From DASQMT01 sp963827335 (lineage in GTDB: Bacteria; Actinomycetota; Thermoleophilia; Solirubrobacterales; Solirubrobacteraceae): a DNA stretch of 64,000 nt. Below are positions 1-8,086 of this stretch, piece by piece (position 1 is the first letter of the stretch; the number at the start of each line of letters is the position of its first letter). The notes under the pieces are model-generated. The model did not search any database. It was not told the DNA's origin and was given only the letters and a program-made list of their open reading frames with translations. The stretch lies in NCBI GenBank assembly GCA_963827335.1, contig CAWHAP010000007.1, positions 124,001 to 188,000 on the forward strand, written 5' to 3'. The translations under genes and the position numbers were made by a program.

Positions 1-583
1 GCAGGCACGCGACGGCGCCGACGACGCAGGCGAGGAACGTCACCTGCAGCGCGCTCGTGTGCTCCAGCAGCGGCTTCTGGGCGATCACCCCGCCGGCGTA
101 GGCCGCCGCGGCGGCCACGCACAGCGCGGCGCCCCAGCCGGCGTCGACGCCCCGTTCCGAGGTGGCCAGGCCGATCACCACCGTGCCGGCGAACGCGATC
201 CCGCAGCCCACGACGAGCGTGCGCGGGAAGCCCTCGTGCAGCAGCACGCCGGCCAGGATCGCGATGAACACCGGGCCGATGTTCACGAGCATCGCCGCCG
301 TGCCCGCGTCGATGCGCTGCTCCGCGGCGTTCAGCAGCACGTTGTAGGCGCCGAGCCAGAGCAGGCCGCACAGCACGAGGCGGCCGGCGTCCGCCCGGGG
401 CGGGAGGGCGTCCCGGCGCGCGGCGACGAAGAGCCCGAGCACGACGGCCGCGGCGAGCAGCCGCCCGAGCGTGAGCGTCCCGGCCGAGAAGTCCTCGCCC
501 GCGGCGCGGATGCCGACGAACGCGGAGGCCCACAGCACGACGGTGACGAGGGCGGCGGCCGTCCCCGCGCGCTGGTGGTCCAT
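1..583 (-). CDS. DMT/EamA-family transporter, 3' end outside window
   Basis: Integral membrane protein of the drug/metabolite transporter (EamA) superfamily; substrate unknown. Read on the minus strand from ATG at 583, the first 194 codons give MDHQRAGTAAALVTVVLWAS and then alternating hydrophobic helices, with the family-typical first helix ending W-A-S-A-F-V-G-I-R-A. A segment reading GTAAMLVNIGPVFIAILAG matches the conserved helix 3-4 region of EamA proteins. About five or six of the usual ten helices are inside the window; the reading frame runs off the left edge. It is divergent from the kinase/oxidoreductase gene at 692, with a gap of about 108 bp. Family assignment is firm; substrate and full length cannot be judged. 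Confidence 0.85.
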   Translation of the reverse strand, partial: MDHQRAGTAAALVTVVLWASAFVGIRAAGEDFSAGTLTLGRLLAAAVVLGLFVAARRDALPPRADAGRLVLCGLLWLGAYNVLLNAAEQRIDAGTAAMLVNIGPVFIAILAGVLLHEGFPRTLVVGCGIAFAGTVVIGLATSERGVDAGWGAALCVAAAAAYAGGVIAQKPLLEHTSALQVTFLACVVGAVACL

Positions 584-691
584 CGGCGTCAGCCTACGCG
601 AGCGTCCGTTCGGTGCCGGGCGAACCGTCGAGGTCACCTCGCTGCAACGCCCGGGCGCGCCCGGGCGTGAGGCGTGTGGTAGACCCGCGGC

Positions 692-2119
692 GTGCTGCGG
701 CTGCCCGATCCCTGCCTCGTCGTCCTGGTCGGACCCACCGCGGCGGGCAAGTCGGACTGGGCCGCGCAGTGGTTCGCGCCCGAGCAGGTCGTCTCGTCCG
801 ACGCGCTCCGCGCGGCCGTCGGGCGCGGGGACCGCGACCAGGGGGCGAGCCGCGACGCCTTCGAGGTGCTCGACCTGATCGTGGAGAAGCGCCTCGCGCG
901 CGGGCTGGCGACGGTGATCGACTCCACGGGTCTGGAGGCCGGGCGCCGGGCGGCGTGGCGCGCGCTCGCCGCGCGGCACGGCGTCCCCGCCCACGCCGTC
1001 GTGGTCGAGGCCGCGGACACGGTCGTGCGCGCCCGCAACCGCGCCCGCGCGCGGCCCGTGCCGGGCGGGGTCGTCACGAACCAGCTGCGCGCGGCCGCCG
1101 CGGTGGCCGACGCGCTGGCGGGGGAGGACTGGGCCGGCGTGCACGCCGCCGGCCCGGTGACGCTCGTTCCGCCCGACCTCGTCGGCGCGCTGGACGCCGC
1201 CGCCCGCCAGCACGAGGATCCGCAGCGGCTCGCGTTCGGCCTGGAGGTCCAGCGCTTCGGCTGGCCGGGCCATCCCGCGACCACGGCCCAGACGCTCGCC
1301 GAGGTCGCGCGCGCCGCCGAGGAGACCGGGTTCACGAGCCTCTGGGTGATGGACCACTTCCTCCAGATCCCGCAGGTCGGGCGCGAGTGGGAGGACATGC
1401 CGGAGAGCTTCACCACGCTCGGCTACCTGGCGGCCGTGACGGAGCGGATCCGCCTCGGCACGCTCGTCACCGGCATCCCCTACCGCAGCCTCGGGCACGT
1501 GGCCAAGCTCGTCGCGACGCTCGACGTGCTCTCCGGCGGCCGCGCGATCTGCGGGCTCGGCGCCGGCTGGTTCGAGCGCGAGCACCGGCTCTACGGCTGG
1601 GGCGACCTCCCGCCGCTGGCCGAGCGGTTCGCCCGCCTGGAGGACGCGCTCGAGCTGCTGCCGCTCATGTGGGGCCCCGGGTCGCCGCGCTTCGAGGGCC
1701 GCACGCTCACCGTCGGCGAGGCGATCTGCTATCCGCGGCCGCTGCAGGAGCACGTTCCGATCCTGGTCGGCGGGTCCGGCGAGCGGCGGACGCTCCGCCT
1801 CGTCGCCCGGCACGCCGACGCCTGCAACCTGTTCGGCGATCCCGCCACGGTGCGGCGCAAGCTCGCCGTGCTGCACGAGCACTGCGCGGCCGAGGGGCGC
1901 GACCCGGCGGCGATCGAGGTCACGCATCTGCAGGCGGCGCGGGTGATCCCCGCCGGCGCCCCGCGCGAGCTCGTGGGCGACGCGACGGCGGCCGAGCACG
2001 TCGGCCGCTGCCGCGCGCTGGCCGAGGCCGGCGTGCAGACCGTGATCGTCGGCCTGCGCGACGACGACGGCGCCGAGGCGGTCCGCCGCTTCGGCGACGT
2101 CATCGCGGCGTTCCGCTAG
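692..2119 (+). CDS. P-loop kinase / F420-type luciferase-like monooxygenase fusion
   Basis: 475-aa two-domain protein. Residues 1-150 are a small P-loop kinase (polynucleotide-kinase/zeta-toxin-like AAA fold): Walker A GPTAAGKS at about residues 13-20, a conserved substrate-side aspartate in VVSSDALR, and a lid-like arginine segment. Residues about 185-475 are a luciferase-like (LLM) flavin/F420 oxidoreductase: FGLEVQRFGWPGHP, TSLWVMDHFLQIP, RIRLGTLVTGIPYRSLGHVAK and a C-terminal GVQTVIVGL strand, closest in style to the Rv1855c-type F420-dependent subgroup. Starts with GTG at 692; no ATG lies nearby. The stop overlaps the stop of the convergent TetR gene by 3-4 bp. Substrates of both domains are unknown, and whether the kinase domain serves the oxidoreductase is inference. 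Confidence 0.88.
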   Translation: MLRLPDPCLVVLVGPTAAGKSDWAAQWFAPEQVVSSDALRAAVGRGDRDQGASRDAFEVLDLIVEKRLARGLATVIDSTGLEAGRRAAWRALAARHGVPAHAVVVEAADTVVRARNRARARPVPGGVVTNQLRAAAAVADALAGEDWAGVHAAGPVTLVPPDLVGALDAAARQHEDPQRLAFGLEVQRFGWPGHPATTAQTLAEVARAAEETGFTSLWVMDHFLQIPQVGREWEDMPESFTTLGYLAAVTERIRLGTLVTGIPYRSLGHVAKLVATLDVLSGGRAICGLGAGWFEREHRLYGWGDLPPLAERFARLEDALELLPLMWGPGSPRFEGRTLTVGEAICYPRPLQEHVPILVGGSGERRTLRLVARHADACNLFGDPATVRRKLAVLHEHCAAEGRDPAAIEVTHLQAARVIPAGAPRELVGDATAAEHVGRCRALAEAGVQTVIVGLRDDDGAEAVRRFGDVIAAFR

Positions 2120-2823
2120 CCGCGCGCGACGGCGCCGCGCCACAGCAGCCGCCCGGAGCGCCGCAGCGTCTCGGCGATCGGCGCGTCCGGTTGCGACGGG
2201 TGGCGCTCCGTCAGGCACTGGTTCAGCCAGGCGCCCTCGACGAGGCTCGCGACGCCGCAGGCGAGGTCGTTGAGCGTCGTCCCGTCGCGCAGGCGCACGC
2301 CGAAGTGGCCGAGCGCGCGGGACAGCACGGTCTCGAGCTGGGCGATCCACTGCAGGTGCTCGTCGACGCTCGGTCCGGCGATGCGCTCGCTCCACAGGCC
2401 GTAGGGCAGGGCCGAGAGCCAGAGCGCCCAGAGCCGCGCGTAGTCGACCCCCGGCGCGGCGCCGTGGCGGGGGCCGCGCTCCGACTGGCCCGTGAAGAAC
2501 GCGTCGAGCCACGCCTCGGCGTCGGGGTGGTGCGCCGGCTCCGGGTAGTCGATCGACTCGATGAGCTGGGCGGCGTCGAGCGCGAGCGCCATCGTCTCCG
2601 CCTGCAGCGCGGCCTGGCTCCCGAACAGGTTGGAGATCGCCCCGCGCGTCTTGCCCTCGCGCGCGGCGACGCGGTTGGCGTCGAGCCGCGCGAACGGCCC
2701 GACGGGGAGCGACTCGCGGTCCAGGCGCTCGGAGTCCTCCCGGATCTGCTCGAGCACGATGAGGCCGGCGAGCTCGACGTAGCGCCGGCGGGCCGCGTCC
2801 TTGGGCAGCGTGGAGCGGGGCAC
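2116..2823 (-). CDS. TetR-family transcriptional regulator
   Basis: 235-aa protein with an N-terminal TetR-like helix-turn-helix (residues about 15-75, with the recognition-helix region KTRGAISNLFGSQAALQ) and an all-helical ligand/dimer domain rich in Trp (AEAWLDAFF, ARLWALWLSALPYGLWSERI). Divergent from the membrane protein at 2910. The 86-bp gap holds two near-perfect palindromes (2856-2872 and 2876-2894), the expected autoregulatory operator. Regulation of the neighbouring membrane protein and of itself is inferred from this arrangement. The inducer is unknown. Confidence 0.85.
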   Translation of the reverse strand: MPRSTLPKDAARRRYVELAGLIVLEQIREDSERLDRESLPVGPFARLDANRVAAREGKTRGAISNLFGSQAALQAETMALALDAAQLIESIDYPEPAHHPDAEAWLDAFFTGQSERGPRHGAAPGVDYARLWALWLSALPYGLWSERIAGPSVDEHLQWIAQLETVLSRALGHFGVRLRDGTTLNDLACGVASLVEGAWLNQCLTERHPSQPDAPIAETLRRSGRLLWRGAVARG

Positions 2824-2855
2824 CGGCGGGACGGTACTTGACGCGGGCGACGTCG

Positions 2856-2894
2856 ATACGTACCGTACGTATCAACGTACGTACCGTACGTACG
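2856..2894. promoter_or_regulatory. Tandem palindromic operator between TetR gene and membrane-protein gene
   Basis: Two adjacent palindromes: ATACGTACCGTACGTAT at 2856-2872 (8-bp arms around C2864) and CGTACGTACCGTACGTACG at 2876-2894 (9-bp arms around C2885). Both share the core TACGTACCGTACGTA. Their centres are 21 bp apart, two helical turns, so two dimers would bind the same face of the DNA. They lie in the divergent gap between the TetR gene (start 2823) and the gene starting at 2910, ending just before its ribosome-binding site GGGAGG (2900-2905). TetR binding is inferred. Confidence 0.8.
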
Positions 2895-2909
2895 CAACGG
2901 GAGGATCGC

Positions 2910-3431
2910 ATGCACGCCAGGTCCGGGCCACGGCTTGCGTGGCTCGCCACGCTGGGCGCCACGGCCGTGTCGACGTACGCGCTCGACGCCGTCGCGACCG
3001 CGGCGGGCCTCGCGCTGCTGGCTGCGGGTCTGCACGGCGGGGTCGGCCACGCGCCGCTGATCGCGTTCCTCGCCCTCACCTACGTCGCGTGGGCGGCGGG
3101 CCTGCGCGTCAACCTCGCGGCCAACTGGCGGCTGCTGAACGAGACCGGGGCGAGCACGAACGCCCTCTCGAAGGCCGGCTTCGAGCTCGCGCGGCGCCGG
3201 AGCGAGCGCGTCCGCCGGCTCGCGGCCGGCGCCGGCTACGTCCTGACCGAGCTGCTGAAGGAGGCGCCGTACTACTCGGGCGCGTTCGGCGCCGTGCTCG
3301 TCACGGACTCCGTCTCGGCGAACGACGCCCTCGTCTTCCTGGGCGGCGCGAACCTGGGCGCCGCCGTCTACGAGTACGGGCTCGGCCGCACCACCGTCGC
3401 CGTGCTGCGGCGCCGGGGCCGCACCGCCTAG
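2910..3431 (+). CDS. Hypothetical four-helix membrane protein, TetR-controlled
   Basis: 173-aa protein starting at ATG 2910 behind GGGAGG; an in-frame upstream start at 2838 would run through the operator and is unlikely. Hydrophobic stretches: residues about 9-43, 46-66, a weaker one near 118-130 and one near 136-155. A charged cytoplasmic-looking segment (FELARRRSERVRRLA) separates the halves. I do not recognise a family. Its only clear context is the divergent TetR repressor and its double operator, so it is probably the regulated target, perhaps a membrane stress or efflux accessory protein. That role is a guess. Confidence 0.75.
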   Translation: MHARSGPRLAWLATLGATAVSTYALDAVATAAGLALLAAGLHGGVGHAPLIAFLALTYVAWAAGLRVNLAANWRLLNETGASTNALSKAGFELARRRSERVRRLAAGAGYVLTELLKEAPYYSGAFGAVLVTDSVSANDALVFLGGANLGAAVYEYGLGRTTVAVLRRRGRTA

Positions 3432-4099
3432 CCGCCGGCAGCGGCCCGCTCGGGCATGGGGAAGAGCCGGACGAGGCGTTCCACCGCCGCCAGGTCACCC
3501 TCGATCGTCATCGTGCCCGCACGCTGCGCGGCGGCGAGGGGCCGGCCGCCCCACAGCACCGCGCCGAGCGTGTCGGGGTCGGTGGCGATCGTCGCATCGG
3601 CGTGGTCGGCGCCCCCGCGGGCGACCTGGACCGCCTCGTCCGCGACCTCGATCCCGAAGCGGTCGTCGCCGAACCGCAGGTCGTAGCCGGCGCGGAGGCC
3701 GTGCGCGGCGCCCGGGTCGAACCGCGAGCGGAGCGCCAGGATGACCGAGTCCGCGCCGATCGGAGCGTCGCTCGGTGGCGGCGCCGGCGCGCGCGCGGCC
3801 CAGTGCCCGAGCGAGATCACGATCTCCTCGAGCCCGCGGCCCCACTCGGTCAGCTCGTAGACGCGCGAGCCCGCCGGCGGCGGGAGCTTGCGCCGCCGGA
3901 CGACGCCGGAGCGCTCGAGCTCGCGCAGGCGCTCGGAGAGCACGTTGGGGCTCGCGTTGGGGAGGCCCCTGCGCAGATCCGTGTGGCGCTTGGGCCCGAG
4001 GAGCAGCTCGCGGACGACGAGCAGCGCCCAGCGCTCTCCGACGAGGTCGAGGCCGTACGCGATCGCGCAGCCGTCGCCGTAGGTGCGCATCGTGACCAT
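3428..4099 (-). CDS. HxlR-family winged-helix regulator with C-terminal SCP2-like domain
   Basis: About 223 aa. Residues 1-105 are a HxlR winged helix: DGCAIAYGLDLVGERWALLVVRELLLGPKRHTDLRRGL, then LSERLRELERSGVVRRRKLPPP, lacking the usual N-terminal Cys-Pro. Residues about 125-215 resemble an SCP2/sterol-carrier lipid-binding fold (DATIATDPDTLGAVLWGGRP, then GTMTIEGDLAAVERLVRLFP), a combination known in actinobacteria. Start taken at ATG 4099 (MVTMRTYG); 4090 is possible. The 3' end overlaps the end of the convergent membrane gene by 4 bp. Probably a hydrophobic-ligand-sensing regulator. The divergent RidA gene at 4226 is a plausible target through the AT-rich gap 4100-4225. Confidence 0.85.
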   Translation of the reverse strand: MVTMRTYGDGCAIAYGLDLVGERWALLVVRELLLGPKRHTDLRRGLPNASPNVLSERLRELERSGVVRRRKLPPPAGSRVYELTEWGRGLEEIVISLGHWAARAPAPPPSDAPIGADSVILALRSRFDPGAAHGLRAGYDLRFGDDRFGIEVADEAVQVARGGADHADATIATDPDTLGAVLWGGRPLAAAQRAGTMTIEGDLAAVERLVRLFPMPERAAAGG

Positions 4100-4225
4100 C
4101 GACCCGATCGTAGCATCCAGTCCTGCAGAGCAACATAAAGATACATTTCTAGGACTTCTTGTTACGCTAGTGATAGCTGGCGTTCCACGAGCGACGACAG
4201 CGTCAACGATCCGAGAGGTCACGCC

Positions 4226-4624
4226 ATGCCCGAACGCACGTCGATCAACCCCTGGCCCTGGTCCGTGAACCTGGGCTTCGACCAGGCCCAGCTCGTCGAG
4301 GGGCACCGGCGGCAGCTCGTGTGCAGCGGTCAGGACGCGGTGGACGCGGACGGCAACCCCCAGCATCCGGGCGACATGGCCGGGCAGCTCGAGCTGGCCC
4401 TCGACAACCTGGAGGCCGTCCTGGGCGCCGCCGGCATGACCCTCGGCGACGTCGTCCGGCTCAACGCCTACACCACCGACGTCGACGAGCTGTTCAAGCA
4501 CTGGGCGCGCCTGCCGGAGCGCTTCGGCGACGCCGACAGTCGCTTCGTGACGTCCGTGCTCGGGGTGACGCGGCTGGCGGCGCCGCAGCTCCTCGTCCTG
4601 CTGGAGGCGACCGCGGTCGCCTGA
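4226..4624 (+). CDS. RidA (YjgF/YER057c/UK114) family enamine/imine deaminase
   Basis: 132 aa, the usual family length. RidA proteins hydrolyse reactive 2-aminoacrylate and related enamines/imines in the cytoplasm. Visible family features: the N-terminal Asn-Pro-Trp start, QLVCSGQDAVDADGN, the helix QLELALDNLEAVLGAAGMTLGDVVRL, and the C-terminal LLEATAVA strand. The substrate-binding Arg of canonical RidA is not in its usual R-P context (GVTRLAAPQLLVLLEA), so this may be an Rid1-7 paralogue with other specificity. ATG 4226 follows GAGAGGTC. Neighbours are an HxlR-SCP2 regulator (divergent) and a GntR regulator (convergent, 21 bp gap). Confidence 0.88.
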   Translation: MPERTSINPWPWSVNLGFDQAQLVEGHRRQLVCSGQDAVDADGNPQHPGDMAGQLELALDNLEAVLGAAGMTLGDVVRLNAYTTDVDELFKHWARLPERFGDADSRFVTSVLGVTRLAAPQLLVLLEATAVA

Positions 4625-4645
4625 GGTCTCGGGCCGGCGACGTGG

Positions 4646-5356
4646 TCAGGACGCCGCGCGGCTCCGGAGCCGCGCGGCCGCACCTTCGTGGTCACGCGCC
4701 TGCGAGCCACGATCCTCGACCTCGTCGACGATCGCGCTGACGGCGTCCCCGACGGATCGCTTGTGCAGCAGCGCGAGCCTGGCGGCCGCCTCCGCGTCGT
4801 GGTCGCGGAGCGCGGCCATGATGCCCTCGTGCTCGGCCTGGGAGGTCGCGATGCGTCCCGGGACCATGCGGAACACGCGCTGGAAGCCGGAATGGCGCTG
4901 CCAGATGTCCATCGTCAGCTCACGCAGCATCTCGTTGCCGCAGCTGGCCACGATCGTGTGGTGGAACTCGTGGTTGAGGTCGGAGAACGCCGGGCCGTCC
5001 TGCGCCTCGACGGCCGTTCGCATCCTCGTCATCAGCACGTCGAGCTGGGCCAGCTCGGCGTCCGTGATGCGGTCGGCGGCCAGGCCCGTGGCGATGCTCT
5101 CCAGGTGGGAGCGGATGAAGTAGGTCTCCTCGACCTCCTTGGCCGTGAGCGTGGTGACCCGCGCGCCGCGGTACGGAGCGGTCTCGACCAGGCCGTCGCG
5201 CTCGAGCATGCGCAGCGCCTCGCGGACGGGGATGTCGCTCGCCTCGTACCGGTTCGCGACGTCGCGGAGCACCAGGCGCGTCCCGGGCTCGATGTCGTTG
5301 GACAGGATCCGCTCGCGCAGAGCGAGGTAGATCGCGCGCGATTTCAGATCAGCCAT
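4646..5356 (-). CDS. GntR-family regulator, FadR/FCD subfamily
   Basis: 236 aa from ATG 5356. Residues about 6-70 form the GntR winged helix (LALRERILSNDIEPGTRLVLRD, SDIPVREALRMLERDGLVE). Residues about 80-215 are an FCD effector domain with its expected metal-ligand residues: D and H in DLNHEFHHTIVASCGN and a later H in SQAEHEGIMAALRDHD. FCD regulators usually sense carboxylates with a bound metal. It is divergent from the ABC uptake operon starting at 5461. A perfect 19-bp palindrome at 5363-5381 sits between them, so it most likely represses that operon and itself. Confidence 0.9.
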   Translation of the reverse strand: MADLKSRAIYLALRERILSNDIEPGTRLVLRDVANRYEASDIPVREALRMLERDGLVETAPYRGARVTTLTAKEVEETYFIRSHLESIATGLAADRITDAELAQLDVLMTRMRTAVEAQDGPAFSDLNHEFHHTIVASCGNEMLRELTMDIWQRHSGFQRVFRMVPGRIATSQAEHEGIMAALRDHDAEAAARLALLHKRSVGDAVSAIVDEVEDRGSQARDHEGAAARLRSRAAS

Positions 5357-5362
5357 GGGCAA

Positions 5363-5381
5363 GAACATATCTGATATGTTC
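5363..5381. promoter_or_regulatory. Palindromic operator of the GntR/FCD regulator
   Basis: GAACATAT-CTG-ATATGTTC: perfect 8-bp arms with a 3-bp spacer, starting 7 bp upstream of the GntR start codon and about 80 bp before the ABC operon. The AT-rich symmetric sequence stands out in this GC-rich DNA. Length and spacing suit a FadR-type dimer. Binding by the adjacent regulator is inferred. Confidence 0.75.
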
Positions 5382-5460
5382 CGCCCAGGGAAACCTGTGC
5401 GGCAGGTCGCGTCCGGCAACTGCATGGACGGGCGTGCCGCCATCTCCGGGGGGAGCCGGC

Positions 5461-6477
5461 ATGAAGAGGTTGGGGGCACTCGCTGCGACGCTCGCGATCA
5501 CGCTGGGGCTCGCCGCGTGCGGCGACGACGAGACCTCTTCGGGAGGCGGGGCCGAAGGCGGCGGCAAGATCCGGGTCGCCCTCGGCGACATCGAGTCGGT
5601 CGAGACGCTCGCGCTCTTCATCGCCATGGAGCGGGTCCGCAAGCGGGGCACGGACGTCGAGCTGATCGAGCTGGCCGACGAGGACCTCGCCAACCAGGCC
5701 GTCATCGGCGGCCAGGCCGACGTGGGGCTCGGCGCGCCCTACGGGCTGATCGAGGGCTCGGGCGCGCCGCTGCGGATCTTCTGCCAGCTGCAGAGCCTGA
5801 AGTTCTTCCCCGTGGTCGACAAGGCCGCGTACCCCGACTGGCAGTCGCTCGACGGCGAGACGTTCACGGTGCACTCGCGCGGCTCGACGAGCGAGGCGCT
5901 CGCCCACATCATCGAGCAGGAGGAGGGCATCGAGTTCGGCAAGATCAGCTTCGTGCCCGGGTCCGAGGTGCGGGCGACGGCGCTGCTGCGCGGCAACGTC
6001 AAGGCCGCGGTGCTCGACATCCCGAACAAGAACTACGTGATGAACGAGGAGCCCGGGAAGTTCGCCGTGCTCCCGGTGCCCGAGACGAGCGCGAGCGACG
6101 AGGTGCTCTTCGCCAACACCCAGTGGATGGAGCAGAACCCGGAGACCGTCCAGGTCCTGCTCGAGGAGGTGCTCGCCGTCTGGCGCTCGATCAACAAGGA
6201 CCCCTCGTTCGTGCAGACGGAGCGCGAGCGCCTCGGACTGCTGAAGGACCTGCCGGCCGAGCTCGACGAGGAGCTCGTGCCCTACTACGAGGAGGGCGCG
6301 GAGGGCGGCCTGTTCACCCAGGACTGCGGCGGCGAGGCGGCCGCGCGCGACGACTTCGAGTTCTACCACGCGGCCGGGCAGCTCAAGGGCGACCCGGCGA
6401 GCCTCAAGGTCGAGGACTTCTGGAGCCTGAAGCCGCTCGAGGCCGCGGTGGGCGCGGTCGAGGAACCGGGCAGCTGA
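5461..6477 (+). CDS. ABC transporter substrate-binding lipoprotein (SsuA/NMT1-like)
   Basis: 338 aa. Type II signal peptide: Lys-Arg start, hydrophobic core, lipobox LAAC with Cys20, then a flexible linker GDDETSSGGG. The mature part has the periplasmic binding fold of the SsuA/NMT1/ThiY group (IRVALGDIESVETLALFIAM, GGQADVGLGAPYGLIEGSG, FTVHSRGSTSEALAHIIE). ATG 5461 follows GGGGGGAG. First gene of an operon with two permeases, an ATPase and an FAH-family enzyme. This group takes up sulfonates, pyrimidines or aromatic acids; the ligand here is not evident. The downstream acylpyruvase-like enzyme suggests an organic acid. Confidence 0.9.
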   Translation: MKRLGALAATLAITLGLAACGDDETSSGGGAEGGGKIRVALGDIESVETLALFIAMERVRKRGTDVELIELADEDLANQAVIGGQADVGLGAPYGLIEGSGAPLRIFCQLQSLKFFPVVDKAAYPDWQSLDGETFTVHSRGSTSEALAHIIEQEEGIEFGKISFVPGSEVRATALLRGNVKAAVLDIPNKNYVMNEEPGKFAVLPVPETSASDEVLFANTQWMEQNPETVQVLLEEVLAVWRSINKDPSFVQTERERLGLLKDLPAELDEELVPYYEEGAEGGLFTQDCGGEAAARDDFEFYHAAGQLKGDPASLKVEDFWSLKPLEAAVGAVEEPGS

Positions 6478-6478
6478 G

Positions 6479-7303
6479 GTGGCCACGTCGGTCCAGAGCC
6501 GCGCCGGCCGCCCGGCGCCCGGCCGGGTGGCGGGCGGCCGCGTCGCATCGGCGGCGGCCAACCCGTGGCTGCTGCGCGCCGGGTCGATCCTGGTCGTGCT
6601 CGGCCTGTGGGAGTGGGCCGGCGCCGTCTCGGTGAACCCGGCGTTCCCCACCTGCAGCGACACGCTCGGCGCCTTCGGGGACATGCTGACCGACGGCACG
6701 TTCGCCGACGCCTACGCCGAGACCGGCGGCCCGCTGCTCGTCGGCGTGCTCCTCACCGGCATCGGCGGCGTGTTCGCCGGGCTGGTCATGGGGCTCTCGG
6801 CACGGGCGGAGTGGCTGGGGCTGCCCGTCTTCATCGTCCTGCAGGCGTCGCCGTCGGCGGCGATCGTCCCGCTGATCACGTTCGTCTACGGCATCGGCTT
6901 CACGGCGAAGGTGTTCGCGGTGGTCCTGCTCAGCGCGCCGGTGATCGTGCTCAACTCCTACCGCGGCATCGCCAACACCCCGCGGTCGCTGATGGAGATG
7001 AGCAGCGCGTTCCTGGCGAGCCGCTGGCAGCGGATCTGGAAGATCGTCATCCCCGCGGGCAGCGGGCTGATCTTCGCCGGGCTGCGGCTCGGCCTCGCGC
7101 AGGGCTTCACCGGCGCCGTCCTGGCCGAGCTCATCATCACGCCGACCGGCATCGGCGACCTGATCACCTACAACCGGTCGGTCGCCGACTATCCCGCGAT
7201 GTTCGCGGCGATCCTGTCGATCATCCTCGTCGCGAGCATCAGCGTGACGCTGCTGCAGCACATGGAGAAGCGCCTCTTCCGGCCCGAGATGAGGCCGGCA
7301 TGA
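6479..7303 (+). CDS. ABC transporter permease (SsuC-like), first of two
   Basis: 274 aa, GTG start one base after the stop of the binding protein (TGA-G-GTG), so translation is coupled. Binding-protein-dependent inner-membrane component with about six helices. The EAA loop region is visible: ANTPRSLMEMSSAFLASRWQRIWKIVIPAGSGLIFAGLRLGLAQGF. Its last codons overlap the ATPase start as ATGA. A second, different permease follows the ATPase, so the channel is probably a heterodimer. Confidence 0.92.
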   Translation: MATSVQSRAGRPAPGRVAGGRVASAAANPWLLRAGSILVVLGLWEWAGAVSVNPAFPTCSDTLGAFGDMLTDGTFADAYAETGGPLLVGVLLTGIGGVFAGLVMGLSARAEWLGLPVFIVLQASPSAAIVPLITFVYGIGFTAKVFAVVLLSAPVIVLNSYRGIANTPRSLMEMSSAFLASRWQRIWKIVIPAGSGLIFAGLRLGLAQGFTGAVLAELIITPTGIGDLITYNRSVADYPAMFAAILSIILVASISVTLLQHMEKRLFRPEMRPA

Positions 7304-8085
7304 GCGCCGGCGCGGCCGTCGGGTCAGAGACCGCCGTCCGGGTCGTCGAGCTCACGAAGGAGTTCCCCGGCGGCGTCCGCGCCCTGGGCGGCCTCAGCTT
7401 CGACATCCCCCGGGGCGAGCTCACCAGCATCATCGGGCCGAGCGGCTGCGGCAAGACCACGACGCTCAAGATCATCGCCGGGCTGATCGACGCGACGTCG
7501 GGACACGTCGAGGTCGACGGCACCCCCGTCACGAAGCCCGGGCCCGACCGGGCGTTCGTGTTCCAGGACTTCGCCCTCATGCCCTGGGCGACCGTGCTGC
7601 GCAACGCGGCCTTCGGCCTGGAGCTGCGCGGCGTGCCGCGGGCCGAGCGCGAGGACACCGCACGCGCGTACGTCGACAAGGTCGGGCTGTCGGGATTCGA
7701 GGACGCCTACCCGCACCAGCTCTCCGGCGGGATGCGCCAGCGCGTCGGCCTTGCGCGCGCCCTGGCGGTGGACGCGGACATCCTGCTGATGGACGAGCCG
7801 TTCGCGTCGGTCGACGAGCAGATCCGCCGCAAGTTCCAGGACGACCTGCTCCGGCTGCTCAGCGACGAGCGCAAGACCGTGATCTTCGTGACGCACTCGA
7901 TCGAGGAGGCGGTCTACGTCTCCGACCAGGTGGTCCTCCTGACCCGTGGCCCCTCGCGCGTGTCGAAGGTCGTCCGCCCCGGCGTCGATCGCAGCGGGGG
8001 CTCCGACGAGATCCGCCGCAGCCCGGCCTACCTCGACTGGGTCGAGCAGATCTGGCACGAGCTCCAGAGCTACCTGGAGGCCTGA
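7300..8085 (+). CDS. ABC transporter ATP-binding protein (SsuB/TauB-like)
   Basis: 261 aa, ATG within the ATGA overlap with the upstream permease. Energises the uptake complex at the cytoplasmic face. All nucleotide-binding motifs are present: Walker A GPSGCGKTT (about 46-54), Q-loop VFQDFALMPW (about 88), signature LSGGMRQRV (about 143), Walker B ILLMDEPFASVD (about 165) and switch His in VTHSIEEAVYVSDQV (about 198). The Q-loop and D-loop style matches nitrate/sulfonate/taurine-type ATPases. Followed by the second permease one base after its stop. Confidence 0.93.
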   Translation: MSAGAAVGSETAVRVVELTKEFPGGVRALGGLSFDIPRGELTSIIGPSGCGKTTTLKIIAGLIDATSGHVEVDGTPVTKPGPDRAFVFQDFALMPWATVLRNAAFGLELRGVPRAEREDTARAYVDKVGLSGFEDAYPHQLSGGMRQRVGLARALAVDADILLMDEPFASVDEQIRRKFQDDLLRLLSDERKTVIFVTHSIEEAVYVSDQVVLLTRGPSRVSKVVRPGVDRSGGSDEIRRSPAYLDWVEQIWHELQSYLEA

Positions 8086-8086
8086 C

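Noticed and set aside
613..2841. 742-residue open frame overlapping the kinase/oxidoreductase fusion
   Set aside because: Arg/Ala-rich composition with no motif; it is the wrong-frame shadow of the genes at 692-2119 and 2116-2823.
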